Shown here: in pieces, positions 34,085 to 47,705 of the stretch
Position numbering within the stretch: the stretch's first letter is position 1
How the letters are laid out: each line of letters starts with the position of its first letter
Source of the DNA: Chrysemys picta bellii
Lineage: Eukaryota; Chordata; Testudines; Emydidae
Assembly (NCBI RefSeq): GCF_011386835.1
Contig: NC_088792.1
Location: 234,614,394-234,678,393, forward strand
Direction: 5' to 3'
DNA length: 64,000 nucleotides
Notes under the pieces: model-generated
Seen by the model: only the letters and a program-made list of their open reading frames with translations
What the model was told of the DNA's origin: nothing
Databases searched by the model: none
Made by a program: the position numbers and the translations under genes

Positions 34085-36480
34085 TTCTTGACACCTTAAA
34101 TGACTGCTTCTTGGAGCAGCTAGTCCTGGAACCCACAAGAGGTGAGGCAATTCTTGACTTAGTCCTAAGTGGAGCACAGGATCTGGTCCAAGAAATGAAT
34201 ATAGCTGGACCACTTGGTAATAGTGACCATAATATAATCAAATTTAACATTCCTGTGGTGAGGAAAACACGACTGTGGCCCAACACTGTAGCCTTTAATT
34301 TCAGAAAGGGGGACTACACAAAAATGAAGAAGTTAGTTAAACAGAAATTAAAAGGTACAGTGCAAAAAGTGAAATCCCTGCAAGCTCCATAGAAACTTTT
34401 TAAAGACACCATAATAGAGGCTCAACTTAAATGTATACCCCAAATTAAAAAACACAGTAAGAGAACCAAAAAAGTGCCACTGTGGCTAAACAACAAAGTA
34501 AAAGAAGCAGTGAGAGGCAAAAAGGCACCTTTTAAAAAGTGGAAGTTAAATCCTAGTGAGGAAAATAGAAAGGAGCATAAACTCTGGCAAATGAAGGGTA
34601 AAAATGTAATTAGGAAGGCCAAAATGAATTTGAAGAACAGACTCAAAAAGTAATAGCAAAAAAAAAAATTATAAGTACATCAGAAGCAGGAAGCCTGCTA
34701 AACAACCATTGGGGCCACTGGACCATCGAGATGCTAAAGGAGCTCTCAAGGATGATAAAGCCATTTCAGAGAAACTAAATAAACTCTTTGCATCGGTCTT
34801 CATGGCTGAGGGTGTGAGGGAGATTCCCAAACCTGAGCCATTCTTTTTAGGTGACAAATCCGAGGAACTGTCCCAGATTGAGGTGTCATTAGAGGAGGTT
34901 TTGGAACAAACAGTAATAAGTCACCAGGACCAGATGGTATTCACCCAAGAGTTCTAAAGGAACTCAAATATGAAATTGCAGGACTACTGACTGTAGTCTG
35001 TAACCTATCATTTAAATCAGCTTCTATACCAGATGACTGGAGGATAGCTAATGTGACACCAATTTTTAAAAAGGGCTCCAAAGGTGACCCCGGCAATTAC
35101 AGACCAGTAAGCCTGACTTCAGCACCAGGCAAATTGGTTGAAACTGTAGTAAAGAACAAAATTGTCAGAAACATAGATAAACATAATTTGTTGGAGAAGA
35201 GTCAACATGGTTTTTGCAAAGGGAAATCATGCCTCACTAATCTACTAGAATTCCTTGAGGGGATCAACACACATGTGGGATCCAGTGGTTACAGTGTACT
35301 TAGATTTTCAGAAAGTCTTTGACAAGAGCCCTCATGGGATAAGAGGGAAGGTCCTCTCATGGACTGGTAACTGTTTCCTATCTTTTAACCAAAGGGTAGG
35401 CATAAATGGTCCATTCTCAGAATGGAGAGAGGTAAATAGTGGTGTCCCCCAGGGATCTGTAGTGGGACCAGTCCTATTCAACATATTCATAAATGATCTG
35501 AAAAATGGGGTAATCAATGAGTTGGCAAAATGTGCAGATGATATAAAACTACTCAAGAAAGTTTGCAGGCAGACTGCAAGAGCTACAAAAGGATCTCTCA
35601 AAACTAGATGACAGAGCAACAAAATGGCAGATGAAATTCAATGTTGATTAAATGCAAAGTAATGCACCTTGGAAACCAATCCCAACTATAGATATAAAAT
35701 GATGGGATCTAAATTAGCTGTCACTCAAGAAAGAGATCTTGGAGTCATTGTGGATAGTTCTCTGAAAACATCCACGCAATGTGCAGGGGCAGTCAAAAAA
35801 AGCTAACAGAATGTTGGGAATCATTAAAAAAGGGATAGATAATAAGACAGAAAATATCATATTGCCTCTATATAAATCCATGGTACGCCTACATCTTGAA
35901 TACTGCATGCAGATGTGGTTGCCCCATCTCAAAAAAGATATATTGGAATTGGAAAAAGTTCAGAAAAAGGCAACAAAAATTATTAGGGGTATGGAATCTC
36001 ATCCCTATGAGGAGAGATTAATAAGATTGGGACTTTTCAGTTTGGAAAAGAGATGACTAAGGGGGGATATGATGGAGGTCTAGCAAATCATGACTGGTGT
36101 GGAGAAAGTAAATAAGGAAGTGTTATTTACTCCTTCTCATAACACAAGAACTATGGGTCACCAAATGAAATTAATAGGCAGCAAATTTAAAACAAGCAAA
36201 AGGAAGTATTTTTTCACACAATGCACAGTCAACCTGTGGAACTCTTTGCCAGAGGATGTTGTGAAGGCCAAGTCTATAACAGAGTTCAAAAGAACTAGAT
36301 AAGTTCATGGAGGATAGGTCCATCAATGGCCATTACCCAGGATGGTGTCCCTAGCCTCTGTTTGTCAGAAGCTGGGAATGAGTGACAGAGAATGGATCAC
36401 TTGATGATTACCTATTCTGTTCATTCCCTCTGGGACATCTGGCATTGGCCACTGTCAGAAGACAGGATACTGGACTAGAT
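34085..36480 (+). pseudogene. CR1 LINE ORF2 remnant (endonuclease end, RT, C-terminus)
   Basis: Pieces of CR1 ORF2 follow each other with frame changes. 34111-34390 is the end of the endonuclease domain (LGNSDHNIIKFNIP). 35053-35322 is the start of RT (TPIFKKGSKGDPGNYRPVSL). 35255-35570 is the RT core with [20 protein letters not shown] and a catalytic box reading C-A-D-D where F-A-D-D is usual. 35781-36300 is the C-terminal region ([10 protein letters not shown]). The 3' UTR begins after 36303 and is cut at 36481 by a hAT MITE. At least four frameshifts and an internal stop make it dead. It has the same family plan as the minus copy at 298-1492. Confidence 0.92.
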
Positions 36481-36481
36481 G

Positions 36482-36700
36482 CAGGACCGGCTCTAGGATT
36501 TTTGCCGCCCAAAGCAAAAACAATTTTGGCCGCCCCCGTTTTTTAATTACCCCGACCCCGCCTCAACTCCGCCCCTTCCCCAAATCCCCAGCCCTGCCTC
36601 CTCCCCCAAGGCTCTCAAGCCTAGGAGGGAGGGAGGGGGAAAAGTGGCTCCCGTGCCGCGGCCACTCGGAGTCTCCCCCTCCCTCCCAGGTTTGAGAGCC
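36482..36700. mobile_element. Half hAT-type MITE (GGCGGC family), right end missing
   Basis: It starts CAGGACCGGCTCTAGG and continues TTTGCCGCCCAAAGC, as in the 5.2-, 56.9- and 58.7-kb copies. It contains an inverted repeat (left arm from 36608, right arm ending near 36703). The expected right end (GAGCCGGCCCTG) is absent. The sequence passes straight into a SINE tail. Confidence 0.75.
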
Positions 36701-36800
36701 TTAGGGATCTGGGGCAAAATCAGTATTTAGTCCTGCTAGTGAAGGCAGGGGGTTGGACTCAATGACCTTTCAAGGTCCCTTCCAGTTCTAGGAGATAGGC
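36700..36800 (+). repeat. 3' part of the tortoise Pol III SINE
   Basis: GGGATCTGGGGCAAAATCAG to GACCTTTCAAGGTCCCTTCC matches 54282-54362, the 3' half of the complete SINE. The tRNA head is missing. A short TA run follows (36813-36822). Confidence 0.8.
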
Positions 36801-36829
36801 TATCTCCATATATATATAGTTGTCCCACT

Positions 36830-39690
36830 CTGCCTGAAATATCCTGCTAGCTATAAAGCACAGCATAACAAGAGGGAGATTCCTTCCCCTGGTTGTTAAG
36901 ATTTCATTTGAAACTCAGTGCACTGCATGGAACTTATCTACTACAGAAGGAGGAAGAGTTGAATTGACCATGCTGGGATTTGAACCTGTTGTTTTAGGTA
37001 CTCGGGGGATTGCAGACTTAGAACCAAATCCTGCAAACCTAGAACAAAATCTTGCTGGACTTCATACCTTCACTCAAGACCCCAGGCTGCTCAAGTTGCT
37101 AAAGAAAACAGTATTTGTCCCTTGAGGCTTAAGCCACTAAGCTGCGCCTCTGGCATACGAAACTATCCTATGCAATGCATCCATTTCTTTAATTTTATTG
37201 GAGCTCATGGAGGGATTAATACAAACAAATTGTATCTCATTGGACCCTCATGGAACAGAGTCTCACTGTAAGGAGTAGAGGTTTTCATAATATTTACATG
37301 AAATATTTATTTAAACCTTGAAGGCCTTCAGCACTTAAAGCTTTACAGTTAACATTTCCCAGACATTATCTGTGGATCATCTATGCTAATTCTAGCAGTC
37401 CACTCCATCTGTGGCAGGAGCTTTTACAGCATATTAGCACTTTTAATGTATTTCACTCACTGGTAAAGTAGTATTACTTGCATGGTTGCTTCCACTATAA
37501 GGTGGGATTTTTTGTTTGTTTTCTCTCTCTTTTATTTTTTTTATTTAATTTTATTTATTTTATTTGTCCTTAAAAGGAAATCTTGAAAGCTTTAAAGCTG
37601 AGACCAAAAATAGAGGGAAAGGGTTGCCAAAATTGTGTCCCGTTTTTTCCCTTCGCTTTATTTATATTACAATCCTCTTAAATCTATAAGGACAGTTCTG
37701 TGGCTCCTTTTCCTTAAGCCCCATGTGCCAGAGTCTGGAGACAATGGGGTAACTGGCTTTCCACCAGTGTAAATGAGAACATGAATTTAGCACTGAGAAT
37801 TCATGCTTTACTTAACATCTGCCTCTTACATGCAGCAAAATTTCACTATGATCCCTATCTATACAAAGCCAAATGATGTTGCTCATTTGATGTTAGCCCA
37901 ACTGTTGAAATTCAGTTTCACATACAAAGAACTTCTTTCTGTCAGCTGGATACCTGGTGAACCCCTTCACTTCAGCCTTGTTATCTGTAGCCTGACAAAT
38001 TTATTCTGCAGAAGTCTAAGACCTCTGATTTGCATGGATGTTCTTAGCCCAGACACGAATACTTCAAGCAGCAATGGGAAGGTTATAGGACACAGAGTGG
38101 CTCCTATCAGGATTACACATATGCCAAACATGCACATCAAACTCAAGCTGGACTCAAAAGTCTATACAGTAGCAAACCTATGGGAAAATATTTGGAAAGT
38201 GGTGTTCAGTTTCAGGTAGGGAGTTATTCTGTAGCCCCCCTGCCAACTTTGGGCCTTGCTCAAACATCTCATCCTGGTAAATGGGCCTTTTCCACCAATC
38301 AACTGCTTTCCTTCTGGCCTTCAGTATCTGCAGGAGTGTCCCGGTCCCACTCACTTCCCAACATGCTCTTATGGGGGCTTTCCAGTTTGTGCCATTGCCC
38401 TTCTCTTCCCCAGTCTTTGCCAGGGACTTGTTGCAGGGGGAACCAGGAAGTGCCTGCCCCTCAGAGGGCAGGGGAAGAGGGAAATACTTTCCCCTTGCAC
38501 TGCAGTTGCCAGCTCTGCAAAGAGCATCCCATGTGTTTTTAGCATGGTAGTGAAGGATACCTTAAGGATTCCCTAGAAAGCGCATGCTAGGGAGAAGACC
38601 CATAATCCCTTGCAAGTGATAAGAAATCTCTGAGGGCTTCCTAACTAGATTACTGGGCTGAACCCTATGGGGCAGTTCAGCAGGACACATGCTCAGTAGA
38701 ATCTGACTGCCCCACCTTCCCTGAAGATTTTATTAAGGTCTGAGGAGGCAGCAGTCAGCCCCTAACAGCCTGCTGTGGGAGGAACAGGTCCTCTTTGGTT
38801 TTGCATTGATAAAATTGGTCAGCTCATCCCAGCACAGGGCCCTAGTCTGATTTATCCTGTGATTCTAAAGATGTCACCTCAGGTAATCTGATGCCATAAA
38901 CCATTACACTTCATGTGGAGACACCACTTTTTTTTTTCTTTCTTTCTTTTTTTTTTTACACCAAACTGTAGTTATATGTTGGAGAGATTTTTGGTTTTGA
39001 AAATAAAGGATGTCCAAAGCCCCCCAAAATGTTTGAGACTAAAGTCTCCAGTGCTTGCAGGTATTTCACCAACATTACAGTGTATTTCAGGCGCATGATA
39101 AGAGCCAGGACAACTGAGCAGAACAGGTCTGATCACTTTAAGAAGTTATAATTTCGTGGGACCGTTTCAGAAATCATTGATTTAGGAGAGATATTGTTCA
39201 TGGAATCTTAGTGGTTTTTGCTCTTGATATAGCCTGGTGATTAGCTGCACAGATATTGTGTTAATTATCTTATTTATTCATTAAAGTGTGTCAAGGACCT
39301 ATTTAGTCCTATTTAAAAAAAATCCCACGCACACTAACATCAACTGCCAAAGCATTTATTTAAGACAAGACCTCCCAGTTGTTTTTCAGGTGGGCTGTGG
39401 ATCAGCAAAGACAGAGTTTTGGCCGTTACTCAACCCAGTGAAATGCTGTTTAATGGCTCTTCTGAAATACAAAGTTTACTTAATGTCAAAGGATAATAAA
39501 TTTCTAATAGTCCTGATAGGCCAAAACCAGAATTATCTAGAAGAGGGCTTTGCACAGGCATTTTGAGCTGAGAGGGAAAGGGAACTTAAAAATGGAACCT
39601 AAGCTACAGTGACTGGACAAAATGCATTTAAACATGCTTGTGATTGAGTAGAACATTTTTTACATTCTGTAGCTTAAATTAAAACAGGGA
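36830..39690. other. Intergenic DNA, nothing recognised
   Basis: No gene recognised. A T-rich pyrimidine tract lies at 38928-38960. Frames near 38180-38580 overlap in several phases and show no domain. Confidence 0.4.
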
Positions 39691-39699
39691 GTACTCCAG

Positions 39700-41010
39700 A
39701 AAACCTAAATTCCACACAGGCAGCCCACAAGGGAGGTTAACTGGAGCCAGAGAGCTCTATAAACCTAACCTGGGACACCTGGAGAGGGTGGTTGGCTGAG
39801 GGAGGAAGTTAAAGCAGGAATACGAGCAGTGGGAGGAGAGATCTTGGATCCTCTCCTGAGAAGAGAGGGCTGGCAAGAGTCAGGGAAAAAGGAAAAATGT
39901 CAGGAGAGGATTAGTTCCTATGGTTGGCCCTAGAAAGGGGACAAGATTTGAGGGGAGCAGCCCTGCAAATCAGTATTCTGAGAACAGAATGGAGGATTGA
40001 GAGGACTAGGAGGAGAGACTGACATCCCCTGGGGGGAGAGGGCGAGACACAGGCTGGGGGCTGCTCTTGGGCACCCTGGCTCCCCACCCAGGCAGGTGGA
40101 GGGTCTGGGGCTCCCCATAGCAGGCCAGGCTTCCTGGGCGGCTCTTACCATGGCCCGACTCCGGCTTCCAGCATGGCCGGGGTGGGGCCTCAGGAGGAAG
40201 ATGAGTAGGGGGGCACAGGGGAAGAGGAGGAGCAGGGGCGGGACCACAGAGAGAGACCTAAGGGGGGCTAGAGATAGAGGGGAAGTAGCTCTGGGAATGA
40301 AGTGATGGAGTAGGAATCTTGTCACTCCTCCTTTAAGGGCCCAGACCAGGAGCCTTGCAGAGAGAATAGGGCAAGGTTCCCCTCTTATCCAATCAATAAA
40401 GAATGAGCTGGGAAAAGGGGCCACTATAAATGCTACCTGCTCCCTCATAGCAGGGCAGATTCCTATAGACAACTGGGAGTAAGGAGGCTTCTATGGGGTC
40501 CTGAGTTAACAGGAGGAAGACTGCAGCAGGTGAAGGTTTGCCAGCTGAACCCTCCCAGCCTGAGGCTATAAGGACTGATTGGGGGGGGAAAGGTCAGCTG
40601 GGAGAAAAGCTGCTTGAAGCTCTACTGCTGGCCTAAAGTCTAACTCCTGCTTGAAGGAGAAGAGCTAGGAGGCTCCTGTATAAAGGTGAGGGACCGAGGG
40701 ATTGATTAAATACAGCCTGACTCTGGGAGGAGGGCTGGGGCCTCATGAACAGTGGAGGAAACTGGCCAGGACTTTTACATGGACTTGGAGAGGCTAAACA
40801 GGTGAGTTACCTCTGTAGGAGTGAATAAACCCCACCCTGTAAAGGGGCATATGTTGGAACTGTGAATAAACCAGACTCCCCAAAGAAGGGTTGAACTAAC
40901 CTGCTCTGGGTACTTGTTGGAAAAGACCCAAAGGAGAATGAGTGCCATGCATCTGCAGGCCCACAGCAGGCTGCAAGAGTGCGAGCTGGAGAGGAATGCC
41001 CTCGTGACAG
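39700..41010 (+). repeat. Purine-rich dispersed repeat, probably LTR-derived
   Basis: This is a 1.3-kb purine-rich block (GGAGAGGGTGG, GGAGGAAG, GGGAGTAAGGAGG) ending near CTCGTGACAGG. It is similar in style to 27895-28640. No domain or clear termini are seen, and the frames inside are composition effects. Confidence 0.4.
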
Positions 41011-41014
41011 GTAG

Positions 41015-42425
41015 TTTTACATATAGGAGATGATCACCCAATGGAGCAGGTATTAGACAGGATTGTGTGACTGTTCATGGGTTTAAAAGGATATAAACTT
41101 ATAATTGCTTTATTCAGCAAATCTCACTGCTTTTCCAGTTCATGGACTATCCACAAACAGATGGTGATTCTCAAATGTATTCATTATTTGAAATTAGTCA
41201 CTGATGTTTTTATATCAGCGATGTGCTATTCAAGTGCTGAAATTTGACCTCTGTTCCTGAGTTGCCATTAGCCAGACAAGTCACATGGTATTGCTGCTGT
41301 TCCCTGGCTGGATGAACATAGCTCTTAAGACTGTTTCTGTTGCAAAGGCTCCTAGAAGATGAATTTAAAACCTGAAAGCTTAAAATTAACTTCTGCAAGC
41401 ATTTGTGCTAGCAAAACTCTGTTATAAGAATATTTATGCAAAGCAAACCCCCAAGAGGTACAAATACAGCTGAAGTGAAATCGTTTAAAAATTAGAATAG
41501 ATATTTGATTTACTGTACTATTTGCCCTGCTCTGCCTAGGTTCTTCTAAAACCTCCGAGTGCACGTTCAAGGGCTCATTGTAATCGCTTCACAGGTTATC
41601 TGTTTGCATGACAAAGCATGTAAACCTTATCTGAAAAAAGTGAAAAACTGGAAGTAGAAGAGACAAATGGTGATTTCTCAATCCACTCTTTGCTCTGAGA
41701 GCATTACATCTCTGACCTGTTTACAGGTACAAGAGATTCCAATACTGCTGTCTTGAGTGAGGGAGTCCTGAGGGGTGTTTTCCAAACAGATTTTGTTTCA
41801 AGTACCACAGTCAGAAGCAGTGCTCTTGAAAAGATGTAATTCAGAGCTACAACACACTATTGGATCAGAGAAAGGCCAGATAGTTCAGTAACTGAATAAT
41901 CCAGAGATGTCTGAATGTCTTATTGTCCAGCACTATACAATTTCTTCCAAACTAGACAGTTTCATTTGTAGCAGAATAAGCCACAGAAGGAAGGGGATGT
42001 GGGTGGTGGGAGGGCGGGGTAGAAGGTGAAGAAAAGGGAAAAAGTGGTTTCTGCTGTCCTAAGAGTTGGGGCTATGTATTATCAGTTGGTCACCATATAG
42101 AGCAATTGCACACAAACCCAAACTAAATGTAGTTCCATATTTTCCCTTGATGACTTAGCTATCCACGGAGGGTAAAACTCTGTCCTCACTTATTCTAAGG
42201 AAACCCCCATGAAACCTAAAGGGTTACAGAGAACAGAATTTGCACCAGACTGCTAACTAACTTGTTCCAAACTGCTAACTAGTTATCATGTCAACCCATA
42301 CTAATCCTTTGGGATAAAAGACTCTACAGAAAGATCAAGTATTACTATTAATACTGCAGTCATTATAATGGTGTCTGATGGTACCAAACTACAGCATCAC
42401 ATAACACCTACCCCAAAGAGCAGAA
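41015..42425. other. Intergenic DNA, nothing recognised
   Basis: No gene or repeat recognised. Confidence 0.4.
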
Positions 42426-42429
42426 TACT

Positions 42430-43280
42430 ACAGAAACATAATCTCACAGTTCAGGGCAACTGCACCTGTATTCCCCCTCCAGGGTCCCTGGAGGGCACTT
42501 TCTCTAGGTTCCTCAGCAGAGATTCACATCTCTCTCCTTCCTGACAGGGGTTTTTCTGGGCTGTGCACTTCCCTGCTTATACTGTGATTATCCCCAGCAA
42601 GGCAGACTTCCTAAACATGCTAGCATTTGTGCTTTGCTTTCTCTTTCCTATGAACAGCTGCAATTGACAGGAGTTATAAGTTACCACTTTCTAAACAAGC
42701 ACATTTATTCTTAAGGTGAAAGCATTACAGAGAAAACCTATTTAAAACAATAAACAAACCTACACGCATGCCAATAAGTTTACCAGAGATCACAGCCCCT
42801 CCCCACCCAACTCCCACAGTGGCTCTGGTAGGAGTTAGTCCTTTAAACCCCACACAGGTTTTCTGTGGTTACAAGTGCATAACAACCTCAACTCAGAACA
42901 AGCACACCCACGAATGGGTTAGTCTTTCCTTTATATAGCGTGGACTTCAATCTTCAGATTCCAGGAACAGGTAATCAGCAGACAGGAGGCCCTTCCTCAG
43001 ACCTTAGCTCCAAAGGGCTGAGTTTTTGCATGAGGAGGTGAGGAGGAATTTGCATTCACCTCCCCCTAGATATTTCCCAGAAAATCCACTTTGCATGGAT
43101 TGCCCTGCAAAACCATTCTTGTCTGCCACATTGTTCAGTATAGTCCTTTGCCCAGGCCTACAACAATGCATAACCTTTGCATTTAATACAATACACACCA
43201 GTATTTTTATTCAATTCATTGAATTTTATTCAATACAGTTTTCCAAGGATACTGCAGGAAATTGTCATATGTCCCATATA
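42430..43280 (-). repeat. Possible old LTR, minus orientation
   Basis: A pyrimidine-rich part (CCCCCTCCAGGGTCCCTGGAGG, 42475-42496, itself a palindrome) is followed by AAACAAGCACATTTATTCTTAAG and AAAACAATAAACAAACC, then GCCAGGCC-poor text. The arrangement resembles a reversed LTR with its polyadenylation region. I see no ends. Confidence 0.35.
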
Positions 43281-43299
43281 GCACAGAGTTTAATATCTT

Positions 43300-46200
43300 C
43301 AGGGCAGGGGGTCTCGTCTTTTTACTGGCCTCTAAAGTGCCATGCCCCAAAGTGGGACTGTATAAATGATAGGAATATTTAAAGCATTTTTAAAATTAAA
43401 GTTATAAGCATGTTGAACATCATTTAAAATTAAACACAGACCAATAATAGACTCCAGCCGCCCTCTCTCTAAGACAATAAACATTCACAATACTGTGCTT
43501 TCAAAGCAGATATACACAAGAAAAGCTTTCTAAAGCCTGAAGCTTTAGAACTGTAACCCCAGCTTGTGGCAAAGGTGAAAAATCCATTTTACAACATGGC
43601 TGGGATCCATTCCTGAGAGGCAGGAACTATAAATGATGTCTTAGCTCAATGAGGACAATACCAAGACAGGTCCGCCAGATTAACTGTAGTAGTCGAGGGC
43701 CACATGCTCAGTTGCATTGTATATGTATTAGATATCAGTTCAAATAGTACCTAAAATCCACCCCTCCCTTTTCCAAATGTAGATAAGGGGGAAGATAGGA
43801 GTCACACCCAAATTTGACCATGTATTTTTGGGACTGGGTCAGATCCAAAATGGAAAGTTTGGGTTTTCTGGATCTCGTTCAGATGCGAAATCTGCTGTCT
43901 GGATTGTAACATTTCAATATTTTGGTCTGAAATTTTATTTGTACAGGGCCCAGGGGTATGACATTGATGAACTCGATCCCAAACCTGAATTTGAAATCTG
44001 ATTGGATTGTACGCCACATCCTTGGCAGATCTCAAATGTAGAGGTATGCAGAAATCATGTTCTCAGCTGGCAAAAGTTTGTCAACTGTTTTCCCAGTTCC
44101 AGTTGCATAAAGTTTGCACCTGCTGAACTATATCTGAATTTCAGGTTCAAAACCTCTCCAAACTCAAAAGTAAAACTCAGCCAAATCCACCAAATTCTGC
44201 CAGGATGGGTGTTAAAAACCATGTAAAATCATCAGGTTTCTGATGGTTTGCATCAGCCTAGGTTCACTTGTATCGTGGCTGAGGTTCATTAAGCTAGTTG
44301 GACTCTTTGTAAACCTGACCCAGGTATCAAGCGTCTACCCTACATAACATTTTCAAAAAGCTCTCTCCTTTGGTGTTTTGTTTCCTTGCACCACCTGGTG
44401 GGTGTTAGCTGTATGTGCAGCAGCAGTCCAAAAAGACCTAGCTAGACATGTTTTCTGTATTGTGACTACTTCCACTGGCTTGCAGCATGCATATGATCTT
44501 GTGATAACACAGAAGATAACACCTGTCACCAGGGTAGTTAATAATGTAGAATGACACAAATCCCTCTGGTATGACAGAAATCCTGCCTTTTGCTTCAGGT
44601 TGCTAGTCCATCACTCTGATCACAGACCTCTTCACAGAAGCATATGGAGAGTGAAAAATCAAATCAGACATTACTGTATTTATAAGAGGAAAAAGAATTC
44701 AGTAAAGGCTTAACATGTGCTTTAATCAAGATAGTCTATAAAGCCTGCCAGAGATACATGCCAACTAACAGAAACTTTTGACCCTGATTATTTGGCTTCA
44801 TTGCATCTTGGCACTTGAACAAAATGCAGGCTCAGCAGTACAGTGAAGACAACTGATTGGATCAAATTTTAAAAGCTTTTGGAGGAGGCCAACCACTCTT
44901 GTTAGATGATTAAAAACTCTTATCCCCAGAAGTTGTGCAACAAACTCATGTCAAATTATTCAGCTTTAAAATGTAGGTCAAGGAATAGTCTGAGCAATAA
45001 AAGACATAAAAGATTGTGAATTTAAAAGTAAATCTAAATCAACAGTTTCTTCATGGGACAGTGTGGCATTATGGAATTTGTCTTTATTCTCATGTTGGGA
45101 ACCCTGGGCTCAGTGACCACGATGACCAATATTTAGTTTTCACAATTAAATGGTAGGAAGTAGCAACTCTGTGAGGACCCTAATAATAAAAGTTCTACAA
45201 AACTCTGGGCCAGATTCTGAACCTGTCCCAGTATAAGCCCAGACTAACCTCATTGGAGTTGATGGAGAAATTCTGGGTTTACATCAGTGTGAGTCTGGTT
45301 TGGCTCAGTGTAATCAAATGCCAGGATACTGTACGTCTAAGCTTTGACAAACTCTGTGTTATTACAAAATGTAGTTCTCCATTTTAGGACTCCAGGGCCA
45401 ATTCTGCATCCCACTCTGGTCTTTTTATGCTACTCCTGCAGTGTCAAGGGGCCATAAATCCAGTGGAACCAAACCAACCCTCAGGGAACAATTCCAGTTT
45501 AAGTTGCAGAGCCAGCCGAATGGCTCAACACCAGCCCTTTGAATAGAGAACCTGCCAGGGAGAGGAGACCATTAAGGCCGGGGTAACTTAGAGCAGCCAT
45601 GGGTCAGGCAGATGCCCTTGGCATCTCCATGACACAGAGATTCAAAAGTGGCTTAAAGCTCATCCTTCCCAGCCCCCACATACATTCCTGCACCAAGTGA
45701 GGCTTGGGCAAAATGGAGAATCAACCCCTTTTCCTTCTCTGATCAGTTAACTTTTTGATAGGAGGATTTTGATCAAAGTTAAAAACTCCTATCTCCTAGC
45801 TTTCACTGATGCTGCATGCCAAGCCTAATCCCCACCTGACAATCAGTGAAGGGGAAAGGAGCAGGACCTCCCACAATGAAAATCCATCCCTAGTACGTAA
45901 GGTTTTCCTATGAGAAATGTCCTGCCGTGAACTATAAAGGAGGACTTTTTCCAAAGTCTGAGAAAATATTTCTTCTTTTCCTGCTTCTTTGGAATTCTAA
46001 TGTCCTTGGCATGACAGCCAGAGCCCCATCCTATAGAAAATGGCACACAGATATGGCTTGATTTTTCTGCCTTTTGGAAGAAGCCTTTGAGCATCTTAAA
46101 AAAAAAAAAAAATCTATACACGTATCGGAGAACAAAGAGCAAGGTAAATAGTTACCATGATAATGTTAGGTGTTTTCTAGCTGGGCCAAATCTTACTCAT

Positions 46201-47510
46201 GGAAAATACATGTTGAACTCAACTGTGAGGAATGCAGGGTTATCCCCAGAAGGGGTACATTACTAAAATATCAATGTACATTTAATTTTTTTTATTGCAC
46301 ATATATGTACTCCTGCACCTTTTTAGGCCCTGGCCAATGACAGGAAAATACATTTGATGCAGAAAACAGACATAGGGCAGTATAGGGACTAGATTTAGGC
46401 CAAAAATCCAAAAGATGGATCCAGGTTTCAAACATGTGTTCAGAGCTGGGGTTGTATTTGGCCCAATATGAAGCCAGACCATTTCTAAAATTCACATCTA
46501 GATTTGAGTTCAGTGCTTTGGTTCAGGTCCCTCTCCAGTAAGAACACACTATCTGTTATAGTAGTCATGCATGGGCTTGGGAACTGCTCCTTTGATCAGT
46601 GATTAATTGCTCATGTCTTGATAATCATACGAATAGGTCATAGCTCAGAAGCCATCAACACTTTTTTTTTTATTTGAATTCTTTTGATTTATCCAGTGTC
46701 AATCCCAGGCTCTAGGCACATGAAAGCATTTAAAACACACAAGTTGCTCCAAAATTGTAAATCATCACTGCATTTATCCAATTATCAAACTGCCTGGTAA
46801 GAGTCCACCAGACCATGAGACTCTACAAGGTCATCCTGAGATCACACCACACAAGAGCCGGCATCTTTCCCAAATGCAACCATTTTTTTACATCCTTCCA
46901 GTAACTGTCCATTTACTCCAGTTTATTCACACAAGAATGGATTACCTAGTTCCAGTGCTTTGATGCAATCTTAACACCCTTACCTCATTTTCACAACAAT
47001 GCTCAAAAGGAGCACCCTCTTTTCATAAACTAAGCTGTTTCTGTGACCTGAGTATCACGTAGCCCTCAGTCATAAATGAAATCTGTGTGAAACCTTCATC
47101 TCTGGGGCCAATTTGTTACATTCCTACAGCTTAAAATGATGGCATAGAAGAGAATGATTAGATATGCACATTCCAACTTTCCCACATCTGCCAGCTCTGT
47201 TGTGGGTAAAAGCAAAGAGGCCAGAGTCACGTTCTCCCCCCCGCCCCACCACCATCACCCTGTTTTGTATGTATATTTTATTTTAAACCATTTTGAAGCC
47301 AAGAATGTAAAGATCAACCAAATGCAAACATGCTAGTAACGTTTTGTTTTACATCGCTCTATAAATATACTTACTGCTGTTTAAACTATGACTGAATATA
47401 TTCTACAATCATAAGAAATACATATGTTCGGAGGACAGATAGAAATAATTATATGAAACAAAGACTGGAAACACTTTCTTCTCTGAATAACTGAATAAAG
47501 TTAAGTTTCA
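43300..47510. other. Intergenic DNA, little recognised
   Basis: No gene recognised. A segment near 45206-45315 (CTGGGCCAGATTCTGAACCTG to GAGTCTGGTTTGGCTC) looks like a badly diverged palindromic repeat of the 17.7-kb type. Confidence 0.4.
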
Positions 47511-47514
47511 TATG

Positions 47515-47705
47515 AACAGAGGAATGCCAGAGATATAGATCAGACCATGGTCCATCTACTCCATTATCCTGTCTTTGACACCAGATGCTTCAGAGGAAGG
47601 TACAAGAAAATCCATAATGGGTCATTTATGTGACCATGAGGGAAATTTTTTCCTGACCCCAAGAAGATAATGGTAATAAGGCCCACTGTGATGCTGGAGG
47701 TGCCA
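47515..47705 (-). repeat. CR1 3'-UTR fragment
   Basis: ATCAGACCATGGTCCATCTACTCCATTATCCTGTC, CACCAGATGCTTCAGAGGAAGG and TTTTTTCCTGACCCC follow the reverse complement of a turtle CR1 3' end, an older subfamily than the copy at 298-1492. Confidence 0.75.

Noticed and set aside
34085..36300. Functional CR1 ORF2
   Set aside because: Several frameshifts and a changed catalytic-box residue (C-A-D-D).
37803..38576. A host exon in overlapping frames of 90-138 codons
   Set aside because: No domain, no convincing splice sites at both ends, and several frames open at once.
39930..40472. A 180-codon minus-strand frame
   Set aside because: It lies in a purine-rich repeat-like block; proline/serine-rich translation typical of composition.
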